A stretch of 64,000 nt of DNA, taken from Neoarius graeffei. Its lineage: Eukaryota; Chordata; Actinopteri; Siluriformes; Ariidae. Position 1 is the stretch's first letter, and the number at the start of each line of letters is the position of its first letter. Shown here piece after piece: positions 55,495 to 64,000 of the stretch. The position numbers and the translations under genes are program-made. The notes under the pieces are model-generated. The model saw only the letters and a list, made by a program, of their open reading frames with translations, was not told the origin of the DNA and did not search any database. The stretch spans positions 36,175,260 to 36,239,259 of the forward strand of contig NC_083576.1 of NCBI RefSeq assembly GCF_027579695.1. The letters run 5' to 3'.

Positions 55495-55746
55495 TTACAG
55501 CCACCGTGGGCATCTGGTCAAGGATGAAGGACAGTAGAAGTTTGTTTGCAACCTTAATCGCCTTTCGTCATTGAGTGTGGTTATTTTGTTTTCATCTTGA
55601 CAAATCCAAGAATACTGGGTCGTTCTTCTGAAGCCATCTAACCAGTTTTGAACCACCTTCTGTTGATGGCTTCCAAATTTTGCGAATGTGTACTGTGCAG
55701 TGCTCAAATTACATCTTCCCTCCCTGCTTCCGCTTCTTGTAGCCAT
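55495..55746 (-). CDS. Unidentified 83-codon frame in hspa9 intron 3
   Basis: Met to stop: starts MATRSGSREGRCN, then 'YTFAKFGSHQQKVVQNWLDG' and 'YSWICQDENKI', ending 'CPRWL'. It directly abuts the truncated L2 LINE but is in another frame and is not L2-like. I do not recognise it. The composition is protein-like (two Trp-containing blocks, balanced charge). It may be an exon of an unrecognised transposon or a retrocopy. Confidence 0.35.
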   Translation of the reverse strand: MATRSGSREGRCNLSTAQYTFAKFGSHQQKVVQNWLDGFRRTTQYSWICQDENKITTLNDERRLRLQTNFYCPSSLTRCPRWL

Positions 55747-57430
55747 CCTCACTGGGTGAGGGTGACCAAGAGATGCCCCCAGGGAGATGACAATGCCCAG
55801 GGGTGAAGAGGATGGAGTGGGAATGTAAATTACCTCTGTCTTGCCTGGGTTGCGCTTCAGGTGATGGTTGTCCATCCAGCTCTGCATGGCAAGCAGAGAT
55901 ATGAGCGGAGATCTGTGTGTCAGAAGGAGGAAAAGAGAGAAACAGTTGGGTGTCATCAGCATAGCAGTGGTAGCATAGACCAAGAACAGAGATAATTGGG
56001 CCAAGAGACTGGGTGTAGCAGGAGAAGAGATGCGGACTGAGGGCTGAACCTTGAGGGACACCAGTGGTAAGTGGGCATGGTGCTGATGCAGAACCAGACC
56101 AGGTAACCTGGAAGGAGTGACTGGAGAGGTAGGACTTGAACCAGTCTAGGGCTGTCCTGCAGATCCCCAGAGCTGAGAAGGATGACAGGAGGATGGGGTG
56201 ATCAGTAGTGTCAAATGCAGCAGAAATGTCCAGAAGAATCTGCTCAGAAGCTGAGCTGGTGAGGATCCAAGAGGTTGCTCTATGAGAGAAAAGAGGAGAG
56301 TTGGTTAACAGCACGTTCAAGTGTCTGATAGGAAGGGGAGACGAGAAACAGGGCAATGGTTCTGGATGTCAGAGGGGTCTAAGTAGGGCTGCACGATTAT
56401 GGAAAAAATGATAATCACGATTATCTTGATCAAAATTGTAATCGCGATTATTCTTGATGTTAGGGAAATCACGTAAAATTTTATTTCACTATATTCAAAC
56501 AAACAATATGAACAGCTTTGAGTGCAGAATGAAATTTAAAAGAGAAATTCTGATTTCCAAATGACAAATAAATGAAATTTATCCAAGAAATTACCAAAGG
56601 ATGAAGGAACTGAAAACTCAATTGCAACAATTACATAGTATTATACTGAGGCCTACAAGTTTTTAGCTAGAAAGACCAGCCTATCAACATGCTCTGGCTT
56701 TAAACATGAGCGAAGGCAGGTCACAACATTGCCTCCAGTGCTAAATAGTCTGTTGTTCCGACATAGTTAGCTTTTCTCTCTCACCTCAATCTGTTACCTA
56801 CTCTCACGCTATCACCCCTGGAAGAAGATACCGCTGCACTGAAGCTCTGCGCACTGTCTTGCTTGCTTATTTAGGCGGAGTAATGAAACCTTACATGCGT
56901 CGGTTCGCCCCCTAATGGTTTGGCGGAGTATTGGTCAAAAAGTGCTTGATCAGATATACAGCAGAGCTCGCATTTTAAATGGAAATAAATCGCGATTTTC
57001 ATTTAATTTAATCGTGGCAGCCAAAATCGCGATTTTTGATTAAATTCGATTAATTGTGCAGCCCTAGGTCTAAGGTATTTTTCCCCAACAGAGGAGTGAT
57101 CTGGGCCCATTTGAAGCTGCATGGAAAGTGTCTGGAGGCCAGGGAAGAGTTGACAAGGGGAGGTGATAAATGGGAGGATTTCAGCAGTCTGGAGGAGAGA
57201 TTAGGGGATGGGGTCAAGGGCACAGGTGGTCAGACGGTGAGGGAGCAGGAGCTGGGAGATATCAGAGGTGGAAAAGGGGGAGGGAGAAAAAGCAGAGAGC
57301 AAGGGGGAAAGACAAGGAGGATGGTGGGAGGCAGGCCTGGTGAAGTTTTGAATGGCCATGATCTTTTCCTCAAAAAAAAAAGACTGCAAAGTCCTCTGCA
57401 GTGATCAAGGACTGAGGTGCAGGGTTGCTG
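55747..57430 (-). mobile_element. L2-clade LINE fragment in hspa9 intron 3
   Basis: RT core on the minus strand: 'LLDISAAFDTTDHPILL', 'WFKSYLSSHSFQVTWSG', 'LTTGVPQGSALSPHLF' and 'HCYADDTQLFLSF' (catalytic A-D-D intact). It is the same family as 26100-32445. The 5' side (57069-57430) holds the pre-RT linker. It is split by the hAT MITE at 56384-57066 and cut off just after 'SWSPSPS' at its 3' side. Confidence 0.92.
56384..57066 (-). mobile_element. Non-autonomous hAT element in the L2 LINE
   Basis: 683 bp, inverted ends TAGGGCTGCAC-R-ATTA, exact 8-bp duplication GGTCTAAG at 56376-56383 and 57067-57074. The minus strand retains the last part of a hAT transposase (about 56660-56765): 'LFSTGGNVVTCLRSCLKPE' then 'HVDRLVFLAKNL', the C-terminal dimerisation block. 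So this is a deletion derivative of an autonomous hAT. Confidence 0.95.
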
Positions 57431-58017
57431 CTAAAACCCATGATGTGACATCATATCGCTCGGGCAGTGACCTTCCTGCAATACAGGACAGGATGGAACT
57501 GTGACATATGGGACACCTACCTTATTGTACGTGATGGGATATAATTTAATTGATAAATAATTTGTTGAAAAATGGGCACCTCATGAATGATGTAATAAGG
57601 TGGGTAGACGACCATGGGGGAGCCAAGGATGACCGTATTGTATATTGGGCACATGTTGAACTATTAGCAAGTTAATTTTTTTTTTGAAGTATTTGCAGCT
57701 CTGCTGCAAGTTAAAAATGCAAAGTAGAGTATAACTTTTGTCAAGTGTTTTAGAATCCGTTTGCTTCCAAGAGTGGAAGAATATGGTCTCTGGATTGTAA
57801 GTAAACTTGTAGATACTGACTCACCCATTACAACTAATCAAAGTGAGGGCTTCAACACATTCTGAAGTCCCTTCAAGGTTGCTGTGAAGTACCTCTAGAT
57901 GCAATTATATTGAGCATTCAAATGTTAGAGGTACTATCAAAATGAGAGAAACGGGGAAATTGGGTATAGGCAATTTTGTTTTGAAACAGTCTCAAAGATT
58001 GAACACATGATCTAGAC
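57431..58017 (+). other. hspa9: hspa9 intron 3, middle part
   Basis: No gene or element recognised; non-coding AT-rich intron. Confidence 0.55.
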
Positions 58018-58954
58018 CAGGGGTCTCCAACTTTTCTGGGACTGAGGGCTACCCGAAGGATGAGAAACTATAGAGGGATCCCGCATGACGTCACCGCGCC
58101 GCGAGATTTCGGTAGTTGCCATATTGGAAGACCGAGTACACATCTATGCAAGTACGTACATACATGCATAAAACAAACTACACCTGAAATGTAGCCAGGG
58201 CCGGTTCTGCCCTAATCTGGACCTGGGTGCAACATCGCGCAACACCCCCCCACCCCAAAAAAAAAAAAAACCACACCAGTCTAAATCAGGACAACCAGTG
58301 TTCGAACTACGGGGGTACTCAGGGGATCCGAGATCACCTGAAAGACATGAGATCCCTTGAAAACATGATTTGGGAAATGTTGGGAGGTCTCTAAAATATT
58401 GGCAAAATGATGTTTATTGACATAGCAATCGTGTGTAACGGGAAGCATTTGCATACCGTAAATCCTCTAATATAGGCCGGGGCCTTTATTTCACTCAAGT
58501 GCATCTTGGTCCAGGCCATTATTGGAAGGAGGCCAGAATTAGACGCAGGCCTCTATTTCTATTTGAGCAAAACAGACTACCAGTGGAATGAATAAAAACG
58601 AGATTTTGTGTCTATTTGAACCTATAAAATAGGTTGATGCTTGGTTGCCTGGTTACCACCAGACCTACCGGTTATCACAATCGGGGGCGCCTGCAGGGTT
58701 GAACTGTAAGGTACGCACTAGCGGTGTAATCCCCCCCCCCCCCCCCCCCAAAAAAAAAAACGCTTGCGTGCTGCAGTTTCTATGAAGAGTCGATCTATAG
58801 GCTTATACACAAAACAACGATAGAACTTTAACTTGAAATTGAACAATAGCCTTCCATGAACACAGGCTATTTGAACAACATATGTGAACTACACACGACA
58901 ATAAACAATAAACTCTTTATAGCCTCGATTAGAATCTAGTGAACTTGCTCAGCA

Positions 58955-59552
58955 CTACCGCACGCACGACTCTGACACACTGTAGCGCAACGTGGGGTAC
59001 GTAGACTCGTTGAAAAACTCCTCGGGTATTTTTCTGAGTTTACCGAAAATCAGAGTAGAAGGAGCCACCCACCCTCTGTCTGGTTTGAAGCGGTTCTGTA
59101 GGACATTGAGCTTTACAGAGTCCGGTGCACATTTTAAGGCATCTGGTTGAAGTTTACCTATGTGTGATAAATGTGATGTCAGTGATAGCGGGCTGACTCG
59201 TGGCTCATTAGTAAAGCTATCTGATGGCTCATTTGTCAGCAAGGTGGAGGAACCATCTACTTCTGATCGTAAGGGACATGGGGAGATGTAGGTGTTCTTA
59301 TATGAAATTCACTGGATGTATGGCTAGTTTCAAACTCAGAGGTAGATGAAGGCAATTCCCTCAAAGGAACTGAGCTAGCATCCAGCTGCAGCGTACTGCT
59401 GCTAGGTTGCGGAGGAGTGGAAGCTGCCGGTGCGTGTTACTAGCTGATACTGGAGAGGACTGGCAAGCAGATGACACCCCTGGATCACTGCTTTTGGACT
59501 TTTTCGTAAAAGTCTGAAACAAGCTCGTTTGTTTCAGGGTTCGTTTACTCAT
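58955..59552 (-). pseudogene. TTF-finger hAT transposase, N-terminal part
   Basis: Start MSKRTLKQTSLFQTFTKKSK (59552) then a Ser/Pro-rich stretch, a gap with a frame change, and 'LQNRFKPDRGWVAPS' followed by 'FNESTYPTLRYSVSES' (58955-59242). That order, basic start then a TTF zinc-finger entry (here Y-P-x-L-x-Y-S), is typical for ZMYM1-like hATs. It is truncated before the DDE region. Confidence 0.65.
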
Positions 59553-59668
59553 TTTTGACTCGCTTCTCAGTAAATTCTCGCACAAGCTCTGACTACTGAC
59601 GATTGTCTGTCTCCGTTTCTCAAAACTGGAGAGAATCTCAGTGGTGCAAGAAAAGTATATCTGCATTG

Positions 59669-60122
59669 TGTTGCGCCCGGCTCTGCTGTGCTATGGCTGC
59701 CTCATTCCTCCTACATATTAGTATGAGTTGCCCGGTCTTCCAGCTCCCAGGCTGCAGGGGGAGCTGATCAACTTGGCTGGCTGGCCATGGTGGCCAATAG
59801 GCCAGCTGATTGGTAGTTGGGTGGAGGCGTTTAAAAGCACCTCCTCCAGGTCTGTCGGGGGTCTTATTCGTGCTCTGGCTTGGCTGCTCTGGCCCTGTGG
59901 CTACGAGGGCTGGCTGCAGCCTCTTCTTTGACTCTCTCTCTCTCTCTCTCCCTTTATCTTTTTACGCACTACACTGCATGAAGCTGATTTTCACTACACA
60001 TTTGAGTAATTTACATTTACTGACTGGGTTTGAATCTCTTTTAATAAATGATCATAGTATAACGTTACGTTCGGTGTGGTCTCCTCTATGTTATCTCCGC
60101 TTTGAGCCAAGTGGGCATAACA
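59669..60122 (+). mobile_element. Solo LTR, innermost element of the nest
   Basis: 454 bp, TGTTGCGCCCGG...GGGCATAACA, flanked by ATTG at 59665-59668 and 60123-60126. A TTTAAAAG box at 59829-59837 and AATAAA at 60043-60048 set the orientation as plus. It lies just upstream of the hAT transposase start codon. Four-bp duplication fits a retrovirus-like or Gypsy LTR. Confidence 0.88.
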
Positions 60123-60194
60123 ATTGACCAATGAGCTTTCTTGGTCACGCACACCCCGCCCACTCCTGAAGCACACAAATGCGCCGGCACACAC

Positions 60195-60201
60195 ACGTGT
60201 G

Positions 60202-60230
<29 letters not shown>
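60195..60230. repeat. (TC)n microsatellite
   Basis: About 30 bases of TC repeats in the hAT element, beside the (TC)n at 59934-59952. Confidence 0.9.
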
Positions 60231-60233
<3 letters not shown>

Positions 60234-60617
60234 AAATTATGTTGCATTGCCAAAGCATTCAGGTAACAATTATAATTAAAAAAAAAATATCTCTCTCCCC
60301 AAGGTACGCCTAGTGCGTACGGCCATACGCCTGGCGGCGCCACTGATCACAATTGTCTTTCAGATCGGAACGATTGTGTAAGGCCACTATGATCTCAGAA
60401 ACATCGTTGGTTATAGCCCTGGCCTGTATTAGAGTCCGGCCATTATTTACCTCCTCCGACAGCGAGACCGGCCAATATTAGAGTCCCGGCCAGTAATGGA
60501 ATACAGGCCAGTATTAGAGGATTTACGGTATCCGAAGTGTTGTGTTTACATCAAAGATAAAATAAACTGATATGACAACGACTGCTGCTGCCAGGTTGGT
60601 TGTTGAGTAGCCTGACT

Positions 60618-60641
60618 GTTTTTTTTTTTTTTTTTTTTTTT
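60618..60641. repeat. Poly-T tract
   Basis: About 23 T residues inside the second-level hAT element, followed by CTTTCTTGCG. Confidence 0.9.
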
Positions 60642-61238
60642 CTTTCTTGCGTGTGGTATCATTGTTGACGCGAGGTTGTTTTTTGAACATGCCAATGCGG
60701 ACACGATTTCCCCTGGTGAGTTATGACTTCAGATGCGATGCGTGTGTGGAGGTGTGGAGTCCGCGTGATATGTGCGTAAGAGAGGCTTCTCATGTGTTTG
60801 GAGATCCGCGCTCCGAGACAAGCGCAAGCACCCCCCAGGGGAAAAAAGGGACCCCCCGAAAATATCAGCGTAGTTCGAACACTGAGGACAACCATCACAT
60901 AACTATAACTATAAACATTTTAGATCAACTATTTTAACTAAATGGGCTATAATAAATAAGCCTGCAGGCAGCCATGGCGGGCTGCCTCAGAAAAGTAACC
61001 ATTTGTCCTACCTTAAAACTCGTTTTGCATTTTCTGCCTCCTTTTTTGTATTTTCGACCCTGCGTTTTTCTTTCCTTTTCTGAAAACCCGATTTGTGTCC
61101 AGACATTTTGTTCTGCTACCAACGAACTAACTCGTCAGGTCTTGTCTCTCGAGTCCGCGGTGAAGGGCAACAATTGATACATTTTTACAAACAGCCAATA
61201 GGGAGGTTGCAACGTTCAGGCTCTCCTTTGCTCACAGT

Positions 61239-61970
61239 CACTACGTTTACATGCACATCCAAATCGAGCTACTGTCAGTAATCGAGCTAAGGGTCCCAGC
61301 AGGGGTGCCAGAGAAATCCAATCCTACATGCACGGTGTTTAAATCGAGCTATTGTTATGAGGTGCATTGTGCACCCGAGCCACAGGTGGCGCTACACGCC
61401 CCATCGTGTTGGTACACTTCTGGTTGTCGTCATGAAAAAGAGCTATTCAAGAGTATAAACAAAGTGACTACAGGCGGAAATTAGCATGTACTGCTATAAC
61501 CTAGTACAGACATCTGTCCTTACCACAAGGATAATGTTTAATTTGTACACTGTCCCTTTTAAAAATAAAAACCTCTAAACTTTAAGAAGAGTGTTTGTAG
61601 TTTGTATGTATGAACAGAAGTGTTCCTAATAAAGTGGGCGGCTAAGGTGAAGTGTCATGCCGACCGAGGCTTTTTTTTTTTTTTTTTCCCCCGACCGAGG
61701 CTGTTGTGTTTCCCGCTTGTGGTCTCGTCACTTGTCACTTCCGGAAGGGGCAGTGCTGAAGTAAGTAGCTGGACTGCGTGGCTTGATAGGGTTTACATGC
61801 ACTAAGTAGCTCGGCAAAAATCGCATAATCTAGGTCGTGTAGCTCGATTGCGAGAAATCAAGTTCGATTCAATTTCAGCCTACCTAAGGTGTTTACATGC
61901 CATTTAGAGCTTCGATTTCAGACGAGCTACGGCAGAAATTCGATTTTCTCTATGTGCATGTAAACGCACT
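61239..61970. mobile_element. MITE with iterated AATCGAGCTA motif and 4-bp duplication
   Basis: CAGT at 61235-61238 and 61971-61974 brackets an element whose ends read CACTACGTTTACATGCACAT and, inverted, AGTGCGTTTACATGCACAT. The GTTTACATGC motif occurs again at about 61791 and 61892, and AATCGAGCTA or CGAGCTA variants occur several times. No coding. Superfamily unknown to me. Confidence 0.75.
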
Positions 61971-62949
61971 CAGTAATGCACTTATTCTCTGTCTCCTGGC
62001 AGAAAGCTCCTTAGTTTGCTCCCCTTGTGTCTCAGTCACAGCTGGTATTCTGAAGAACGACTACTTTTCACCTTTCCCATCAGCTTTGTTGGAACACCCT
62101 AACACAGCACAAAAGTTTACCATTGTAGGTTTATGATGAATCAAGTGCCTCGTGAGTTTAAATTCCGCGCGCTGCCGTTATTTCCCCCGATCACGAGTTT
62201 GTTGGTCTTCCAGTATGGCGCAGGGTCTGTTTACTTCCGGTTTCCGGTGACGTCAGTGGGAAGGGTCTATATGGAGGGCTAGTCATTCAAAATAATTTAC
62301 TTAAAATAAAAGGCTTAACATCCCTTTAAAATAAGACTATGTAGAATTATGTGCTTTTAATTAACAATAATTAAGGAATAGAAACTGGCATTTTAACATG
62401 AACATTTTAATTATGAATAATCATAATCTCAACATACCAATACTGTTTAGGAATTACAAACTTTTTTGCAAATTCCAAAGTTTAATTATGCTAACTCTTA
62501 TTAGCTAATGCTAATAAGTTAATTCTGATGATGAACATATTTTGTTGTAATCTCATGTTGGGAAAGTACATTTGCCCTCTTTTAGAATTATATATATGCA
62601 CACACACGCATGCACATCATTCTGATATTTTCACTGCAATTAACAGCTGTTGCATAAAGACAGGTCTGGAAATGCCAAAAGCAAAATAATAAAAGGTTAT
62701 AATTTTCCCTTTTCAACACACAACAGTTCTGTGAAAGTTAAAACTATTCAAAATCAATTCCTTAGAAAACTGCACTGCAACAGTAATGGAACGCTTGCAC
62801 TTCTAACACAGCATACAAGCTGAAACTCTTAACTGCATCCTTAAATGATTTCACCTTATTGCAGATTCATAACATTCAAGAAATCATTCTCTTAATATTC
62901 TTTTCTCTTCTAAGTTTTAAAATGCCTTTCATGCATTGATTTTTGCATG

Positions 62950-64000
62950 CGAATGGCTCCTAGTGGGAAGCCTGACGCTGCATTGAGTCCACCAGTGCAC
63001 TGTAGTCAGGGCTGTAGCTTGACACGGCAACTCTGATTGAATCTTCAAGGTGTAGATCAGTTAAGCAAGTTCTGTGTTTGTTTTTAATGAAATTCATGTT
63101 CGAAAAAGCTGACTCACAGACGTGTCAAACCAAACAGACATGCAACTTTCAAGGCTACTGTGTGCACACCTTTTGTATTTTTGAGTCCACAAGATACCAG
63201 AAGTTTGAGGCTCCCTGGTGGGCTTTGAGAGTAACGTCGTTTTGCAACATAATTTCCATTTCAATCTCCTCAGCATTCAAGTTGAATACTTCAGAGTTGT
63301 TCAGAAATGCATGTGATGTTACACTGCATGAAAGGATTAGCAGTGAATGCAACACAAGGCTGCAGTTTATCAAAGTCATGAAATCTTGCTTCAAGCTCTT
63401 GCCCAAGTCTAGATATTAGCTGGGTGTACTTTTCTACAGCCCCATTCAAGGCTACAGATGCAGGGGCATTTCCATTCAAAACTGACTGCACAGATGGAAA
63501 GTGCAGGAATTTCTTACTTTGCAAATGCACAGAGAAAATGTTCAGCTTTGCTCTGAATGTGTTTGCAGCACTGATCATGTCCGATACATTCTTACCTTTG
63601 CCTTGCAGTTCACAGTTCAAGTGATTTAGTTTCCCTGTGATGTCTGTTAGAAAGGCAAGGTCAAGCACCCACTCAGTGTCCCGGAGCAGTGTCCTGGCCT
63701 CTGGATTCCATGAACTCTTTGATTTCATCCAGAAGTGACAAAAAGCACTGTAGAACTCAACCCCTACTGAGCCATCGTATCTGTGTGCAGCAAGAGGTCA
63801 CCGTACTCAGCTGACAGCTCCTCCAGAAGTTGTTTGAATGACCGGTGTTGTGTGGCATTCGCACGGATACTGTTGACAATTTTCACTACCGGAGTCATGA
63901 CGTGATCAAAACCCATCACTTTGGCACAAATTGCCTGCCGATGGATGATACAGTGGTAACTGGGGAAAATCTAGATCGCTTCTGCAGCGCGCAATAAGAC
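62950..64000 (-). pseudogene. hAT transposase C-terminal half (GTF2IRD2/ZBED-like)
   Basis: Minus strand: 'WVLDLAFLTDITGKLNHLNC' and 'ELQGKGKNVSDMISAANTFR' (63291-63728), then after frame changes 'FNLNAEEIEMEIMLQND', and at the end 'VCESAFSNMNFIKNKHRTCL' and 'DYSALVDSMQRQAS' (about 62965-63121), a hAT C-terminal dimerisation region. The sequence resembles domesticated relatives such as GTF2IRD2 and SCAND3/ZBED5. At least two frameshifts; the N-terminus is off the right edge. Confidence 0.85.

Larger units (their letters stand above)
58682..60345 (-). mobile_element. hAT element with transposase N-terminus, fourth level of the nest
   Basis: ATCACAAT duplicated at 58674-58681 and 60346-60353. 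Inverted ends are CGGGGGCGCCTGCAGG (left) and CAGTGGCGCCGCCAGG (right, inverted), followed on both sides by GTACGCACTAG-like sequence. It carries the N-terminal part of a hAT transposase on the minus strand and a solo LTR. The catalytic part is deleted. A C18 then A10 run lies at 58732-58760. Confidence 0.88.
58456..60528. mobile_element. TA-flanked element, third level of the nest
   Basis: Ends CCGTAAATCCTCTAATA (left) and its inverse TATTAGAGGATTTACGG (right), between TA at 58454-58455 and 60529-60530. The GGCC-A-T/G-TATT unit is iterated near both ends. It carries a hAT element at 58682-60345. Remaining own sequence is about 400 bp, non-coding. TA duplication is compatible with Tc1/mariner or ISL2EU. 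Confidence 0.85.
58296..60884. mobile_element. hAT-type element, second level of the nest
   Basis: Inverted ends CAGTGTTCGAACTAC, exact 8-bp duplication AGGACAAC at 58288-58295 and 60885-60892. It contains the TA-flanked element below. Its own residual sequence is about 516 bp with no transposase, so it was a MITE. GGGGG tracts follow both ends. Confidence 0.93.
58073..62267. mobile_element. TATA-flanked element (4.2 kb with nested insertions)
   Basis: TATA at 58069-58072 and 62268-62271. The ends read GAGGGATCCCGCATGACGTCAC and, inverted, GACCCTTCCCACTGACGTCAC; both continue with GCCAT-A-T/C-TGGAAGACC further in. Without the nested hAT (58296-60884) and the MITE (61239-61970) it is about 870 bp and non-coding. 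Its termini relate it to 48778 and 53242-54253. The superfamily is undecided because a 4-bp TATA duplication is unusual. Confidence 0.7.
58018..64000 (-). mobile_element. hAT transposon, left end to transposase, outermost of a nest
   Basis: Starts CAGGGGTCTCCAACTTTTCT. The same element resumes after the nested 4195-bp element at 62272 and its minus-strand transposase occupies 62950-64000 and beyond. The right end is outside the window, so the duplication cannot be checked. That the 58018 terminus and the 62950 transposase belong together is inferred from collinearity. Confidence 0.65.

Overview
The window looks like a stretch of teleost fish nuclear DNA. It holds one recognisable host gene, the first three coding exons of hspa9 (mitochondrial Hsp70, mortalin) on the + strand at 52353-54669. 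Almost everything else is mobile-element debris: endogenous retroviruses, Ty3/Gypsy pieces, L2, RTE, L1-like and R2/R4-type LINEs, a tRNA-derived SINE, Tc1-like, hAT, TTAA-site and P-like DNA transposons, and MITEs. The spliced exons, the abundance of CA, GT, AAT and GATA microsatellites and this particular mix of families point to a bony fish; I cannot name the species.

Layout. 1-20570: a minus-strand endogenous retrovirus (ERV A) whose gag is split. Its capsid and pol lie at 1-5775 and its matrix N-terminus at 19868-20085. The 14 kb between them holds a SINE fragment, an RTE LINE that was itself split by a second related retrovirus (ERV B, about 6745-14321), a plus-strand fragment of a third related copy (ERV C) and two Tc1-like transposons. 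20575-24660: a minus-strand LINE interrupted by a TTAA-flanked element. 26100-32445: a plus-strand L2 LINE interrupted by a solo LTR and by a short repeat that carries a Tc1-like copy. 32500-35150: a second L2-like LINE with two DNA-transposon insertions. 35165-39530: a minus-strand RTE (Rex3-like) LINE interrupted by the C-terminal part of a restriction-like-endonuclease LINE. 39790-47200: L1-like pieces, a SINE, a tandemly duplicated repeat, a Gypsy pol, a LINE with a PHD finger and a 2A-like motif, and two Gypsy-type solo LTRs. 48778-51028: three DNA-transposon fragments.

51030-64000 is the hspa9 locus. Intron 1 holds a transposon with a LINE 5' fragment, intron 2 is only 107 bp, and intron 3 runs at least 9.3 kb past the window edge. 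Intron 3 contains an L2 LINE and then a nest of elements (58018-64000) in which six insertions can be ordered by target-site duplications. No element appears intact; nearly all coding sequences carry stops, frameshifts or truncations.

Family names rest on reading motifs by eye, without database searches. Boundaries backed by a target-site duplication are given to the base. Others are approximate.
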